Below are positions 60,893 to 64,000 of a stretch of DNA of 64,000 bases, in pieces. The notes beneath the pieces are model-generated. The model searched no databases, was not told the DNA's origin, and was given only the letters and a program-made list of their open reading frames with translations. Position 1 is the stretch's first letter. Every line of letters starts with the position of its first letter. This stretch comes from Terriglobia bacterium (GTDB lineage Bacteria > Acidobacteriota > Terriglobia > Terriglobales > Acidobacteriaceae), in assembly GCA_020073395.1 (NCBI GenBank), contig JAIQFF010000004.1:1-64000 (forward strand). The letters are read 5' to 3'. A program made the position numbers and the translations under genes.

Positions 60893-62953
60893 CTAACCGC
60901 CCGCCAACGCTGCATTCGCCTTGGCCGGCGTAGCAGCCCTGCCATTCACCCTCAGCAACAGATCAGAAATGACGTGATGATCAGCCGGCCTCGAGAAGTA
61001 GTAGCCTTGGGCAAAGCCACAGTCCAACACCTTGAGCTGGTTTACCTGCTCTTCCGTTTCGGTCCCTTCTGCAACCGTCACCAGGCCGAGAGTCTGGGCC
61101 AGCATGATGATCACCTGGACAATCTTGTGGCTCTCGGCGTCGCTATCCATCTGCGAGATGAAAGCGCGATCGATCTTCAGCGAATCCACCGGGAACTGCT
61201 GCAGCCGGCTGAGGGATGAATATCCCGTGCCGAAATCGTCCACGCTCAGGCGGACTCCCAACGCCTTGAGTTCGGCGAGCACGGATGCTGCCTTCTCCGG
61301 ATCGCCCATGGCGATGGTTTCGGTAATCTCCAACTGGAGATGGTTGGGATCCAGCCCCGTCTGCTTCAGCGTCTCTGCGATCCCATTCGCCAGGTTGGGG
61401 TGGGCAAATTCCTTCGACGTAATGTTCACACTCATGGTCAGCGGCGGCTCCGCGGGAAACTGAGCATGCCACGAGCGCAGCTGTTCGCAAGCCTCGCGCA
61501 GCAATATTCGATTCATGGGGATAATCAGGCCCGTCTCGTCGGCCACTGCAATGAACTCGGCGGGCGAGAGCAGCCGGTCCCCGTGTTGCCAACGGGTCAG
61601 CGCTTCGAAACCGGTGATTCTGCCGGTCTTCAAGGAAATGATCGGTTGGTAGTGGGTCCTGAACTCACTCAGCTCCAGGCCCTTGCGAAGTTCTGTCTCC
61701 AGCTCCAGACGCCTGACCGCGACCTCATGCATGGCGGTATCGAAGACTTCACAACGCGCCTTGCCCGCTCGCTTGGCGCGATACATGGCGATGTTGGCGT
61801 CCCGCAGCAGATCTTCAGCGTGGGCGCAAGCGGCGGTGCTTAAGGCAATTCCGACGCTGGCGTTTACCACAATTTCATATCCCTGGACGGTGAAAGGCAC
61901 GGCCAGCCTGCTCTGCAGGCGCTCCGCCACCCGGATGGCGTCGCTCGGGTCTCGGATATCTTCCAGCAGGATCGTGTATTCATCGCCACCCAGCCGGGCC
62001 AGGGTGTCATCCTTTTGAGCCTGCCCCAGCTGCGGACGGGAGATCGTGTCCACTTCCCGCAGCGACGCGGTCAACCTCAGGCCGATTTGTACCAAAACTT
62101 CGTCTCCGACTTTGTGTCCCAGGCTGTCGTTGAAGACCTTGAATTCGTCGACATCAATAAACAGGACGGCGAATTTGTAATCGGTATGCCGCTTGGAAAG
62201 AACCAACGCCCGCTGCAACCGGTCGAGGAAAAGGGCGCGGTTGGGAAGATTGGTCAGCCCGTCATGGAAGGCACTGTGCGCCAGCAACTCTTCCGCGCGT
62301 TTGCGCTCGCTGATGTCGCGGTTCACAATCACCAGCTTTTCGGTCTCGCCTTTCGCGTTCCGGATGACGCTGGCGGTCGATTCCAGAATGCGCCACGAAC
62401 CGTCCTTGTGGCGTATCCGGTATTCCAGCCTCTGTCCCTGCCCGGTGGAACGCGCCTTACGCGCCGCCTCCAGCACCCGCTGCCGGTCATCGGGATGAAT
62501 TTGCTCGATCGACGAGGTGGTCTTCAGCTCTTCCGCTGAGTACCCGAGGACGTGCTGGTACGCCGGGCTGTTGTAAATCCGCTGCCCTGTACCGTCAACG
62601 ACTGCAATCATGTCTGCCGCATTTTCGGTGATCAGTTGAAACAACTGATCCCGCTCGGCCAGGCGGCGCCGAATTTGCTGCAGTTGCAAGTGCTGATAGA
62701 GGGTGTAGATATCGAATAACAGGACCACGCACGCCAGTCCGCGGACCCATTCCTTGAGATCAGTCCAATACGTTCCTTCCGTTTGTGGGTGTAACTGGAA
62801 GTAGGTTAAAGAGACGATTCCGAAGGTCAAGACCAGAGTCACGACGACAGCCAGGCCCCATAGCCACCACTCGCGCCCCTCGATCTGCCACCTCTGGATC
62901 GGGGTCGCTGCTGGCTGGTTCTGGTTAGCGGTCGGGAATTCTTCCTGACTCAT
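60893..62953 (-). CDS. Membrane PAS-GGDEF-EAL cyclic-di-GMP protein
   Basis: The 686-residue protein has two N-terminal membrane segments (about 32-52 and 66-86), a PAS domain with PAC (about 100-225), a GGDEF domain and an EAL domain. The GGDEF motif reads GGDEY (LARLGGDEYTILL), a variant whose cyclase activity is uncertain. The EAL domain has EAL in GFEALTRW and the catalytic set NITSKEF, ITETIA, DDFGTGYSS, KIDRAF and AEGTETEEQ, so phosphodiesterase activity is likely. The gene stands alone. Confidence 0.93.
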   Translation of the reverse strand: MSQEEFPTANQNQPAATPIQRWQIEGREWWLWGLAVVVTLVLTFGIVSLTYFQLHPQTEGTYWTDLKEWVRGLACVVLLFDIYTLYQHLQLQQIRRRLAERDQLFQLITENAADMIAVVDGTGQRIYNSPAYQHVLGYSAEELKTTSSIEQIHPDDRQRVLEAARKARSTGQGQRLEYRIRHKDGSWRILESTASVIRNAKGETEKLVIVNRDISERKRAEELLAHSAFHDGLTNLPNRALFLDRLQRALVLSKRHTDYKFAVLFIDVDEFKVFNDSLGHKVGDEVLVQIGLRLTASLREVDTISRPQLGQAQKDDTLARLGGDEYTILLEDIRDPSDAIRVAERLQSRLAVPFTVQGYEIVVNASVGIALSTAACAHAEDLLRDANIAMYRAKRAGKARCEVFDTAMHEVAVRRLELETELRKGLELSEFRTHYQPIISLKTGRITGFEALTRWQHGDRLLSPAEFIAVADETGLIIPMNRILLREACEQLRSWHAQFPAEPPLTMSVNITSKEFAHPNLANGIAETLKQTGLDPNHLQLEITETIAMGDPEKAASVLAELKALGVRLSVDDFGTGYSSLSRLQQFPVDSLKIDRAFISQMDSDAESHKIVQVIIMLAQTLGLVTVAEGTETEEQVNQLKVLDCGFAQGYYFSRPADHHVISDLLLRVNGRAATPAKANAALAGG

Positions 62954-63127
62954 GCCGCCGGTCGCTCTCTCGTCACAGAGAAGATTCTAGACCGGTAAAA
63001 CTGGCGCGAAAGTTACCGAAGTTTAGCGCGAGTAACGCCGCGCAACTTCTGCGAAGACACCAAACCAGTGCGGTATTGATGAGACCCCGATCTCGTCCCA
63101 AGGCGGGCCATCGATTCTTACAGGACG

Positions 63128-64000
63128 TCAGTGCACCACCGGCAAGATCAGTGCCGACGGATGCTCGGCATCGTGATAGACCGTGTTGGTGGCCGAAACG
63201 TAGTTCTTGGCGAAGGCCGGATCCTCCCCGGTATTAAGATTCCGGTCGAAGCGGGGAAAATTGCTGCTCGAAATCTCCAGCCGCAGGGCGTGCCCCTTAC
63301 GAAAAACGTTGCTGGTTGACCACAAGTCCATCGTGAACTTGTACACCTGTCCCGGATTCAACAGCTCAGCCTTCTCCCGCGAATCGCGATAGCGGGCGCG
63401 GACAATTCCTTCCGTCAGATTCTGGGCAAATCCGTCCGGACCCACATCCACCAGCTTGGCGGTGAAATCCGTGTCCACCGCCGAAGACTGGGCAAAGAGT
63501 TCGAAGCTGACCGGTCCGGTGACTTCTGTGTCCTGGGTAAAGGCAGGCGTGCTGTAAATCAAAACGTCGTCACGCGCTTCCACCGCGCGCTGGTCGCGAG
63601 GGCCAGGGGGCAGGTGGGCCGAGTCGCAGCACAAAGGCCCGCCCACGGTGGGCACCGGGTTGGACGGATCATAGACATAGTGGTCGGCAGTCTCCGACCG
63701 CGGGGGCACGGTAGAAAGACTTCCGTCACCGCGCAGCGAGTTCGCGCTCTTGCTGGAGTGCAGAAAATATTTTGTGCTTTGAGCGCGGGCCAACGGCCAG
63801 TCATCTTCCTCCCGCCACTGGTTGGCCCCCATGACGAAAATTTTTACCGGCTTACCCGCAAATTCGTTCTGCACGCCCTTGAGCAGGTAGTCGTACCAAT
63901 TCAGAGTAATGTCATTTTCATCGAACTCGGCGGCGGCCGGTCCAAAGTCGATATCGCCGATCTTTCTGCCGCCTCCGGCATGACCGCCAATGGTCACGAA
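63128..64000 (-). CDS. CocE/NonD family hydrolase, C-terminal part (cut by window edge)
   Basis: Only the C-terminal 291 or so residues lie in the window; the N-terminus, signal peptide and nucleophile serine are beyond 64000. Visible are a HAGGG segment at the position of the catalytic His loop, the linker NWYDYLLKGVQNEF, and the C-terminal jelly-roll domain (ARDDVLIYSTPAFTQDTEVTGPV, FRKGHALRLEISSSNFPRFDRN). It is related to, but not a duplicate of, the hydrolase at 30197. Confidence 0.88.
   Translation of the reverse strand, partial: FVTIGGHAGGGRKIGDIDFGPAAAEFDENDITLNWYDYLLKGVQNEFAGKPVKIFVMGANQWREEDDWPLARAQSTKYFLHSSKSANSLRGDGSLSTVPPRSETADHYVYDPSNPVPTVGGPLCCDSAHLPPGPRDQRAVEARDDVLIYSTPAFTQDTEVTGPVSFELFAQSSAVDTDFTAKLVDVGPDGFAQNLTEGIVRARYRDSREKAELLNPGQVYKFTMDLWSTSNVFRKGHALRLEISSSNFPRFDRNLNTGEDPAFAKNYVSATNTVYHDAEHPSALILPVVH

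Overview
The window looks like chromosomal DNA of an uncultured or free-living member of the Acidobacteriota (Terriglobia-type). The grounds are the high GC content, a very large Oar-like TonB-dependent receptor with an N-terminal carboxypeptidase-regulatory domain, many Tat-exported oxidoreductases and TIM-barrel sugar isomerases, CocE/NonD hydrolases, and families of dispersed intergenic hairpin repeats. The cell is diderm (TonB receptor, porin), and its peptidoglycan probably contains meso-diaminopimelate (DNPR motif in MurE). No rRNA, tRNA, CRISPR array, phage gene or transposase was seen.

Layout. 97-2013: Tat-exported FAD oxidoreductase resembling spermidine dehydrogenase. 2266-14039 (minus strand): the first part of the division/cell-wall (dcw) cluster in the order mraZ-rsmH-orf66-ftsL-ftsI-murE-murF-mraY-murD-ftsW, with a recognisable sigma70 promoter and 10-bp-phased MraZ boxes near 14221-14272. 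The cluster stops after ftsW; murG, murC, ftsQ, ftsA and ftsZ do not follow. 14644-20626: TonB receptor, secreted cyanophycinase-like S51 peptidase and small proteins (SRPBCC, YbjQ, CPXCG). 20735-22024: Tat-exported M24 peptidase. 22295-29151 (minus): a periplasmic sugar-oxidation locus with two GMC flavoprotein/small-subunit pairs and two Tat-exported TIM-barrel isomerases. 29364-32260: RpiR/SIS regulator overlapping a secreted CocE/NonD hydrolase. 32336-39865: a TetR-centred divergent locus with an amidohydrolase, a choline-monooxygenase-like Rieske oxygenase, a PYROXD2-like flavoprotein, a DAO-type amine oxidase and a close homologue of animal betaine-homocysteine methyltransferase. 40137-45009 (minus): response regulator, histidine kinase, porin and cupredoxin. 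45247-48560: M28 peptidase and egtB-egtD. 48834-54976: two ABC-F proteins (YbiT-like, Uup-like), a Gfo/Idh/MocA oxidoreductase, a YkgJ zinc/iron-chelating protein and a small membrane protein. 55096-58201: lactate permease and an FMN lactate dehydrogenase with a heptanucleotide repeat between them. 58437-60623: large secreted protein of unknown role. 60893-62953: PAS-GGDEF-EAL protein. 63128-64000: C-terminal part of a second CocE/NonD hydrolase cut by the window edge.

How the genes fit together. The most interesting functional units are the putative N-methyl (choline/betaine) catabolic locus ending in a eukaryote-like BHMT, and the double GMC operon. In the latter both catalytic subunits carry a CxxCxxCxxxC motif and no signal of their own, while both small subunits carry Tat signals, which suggests co-export as Fe-S-containing sugar dehydrogenases. 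The intergenic space is dominated by paired hairpin elements whose central stems change sequence from copy to copy while keeping base pairing. They sit at gene 3' ends and also inside the dcw cluster.
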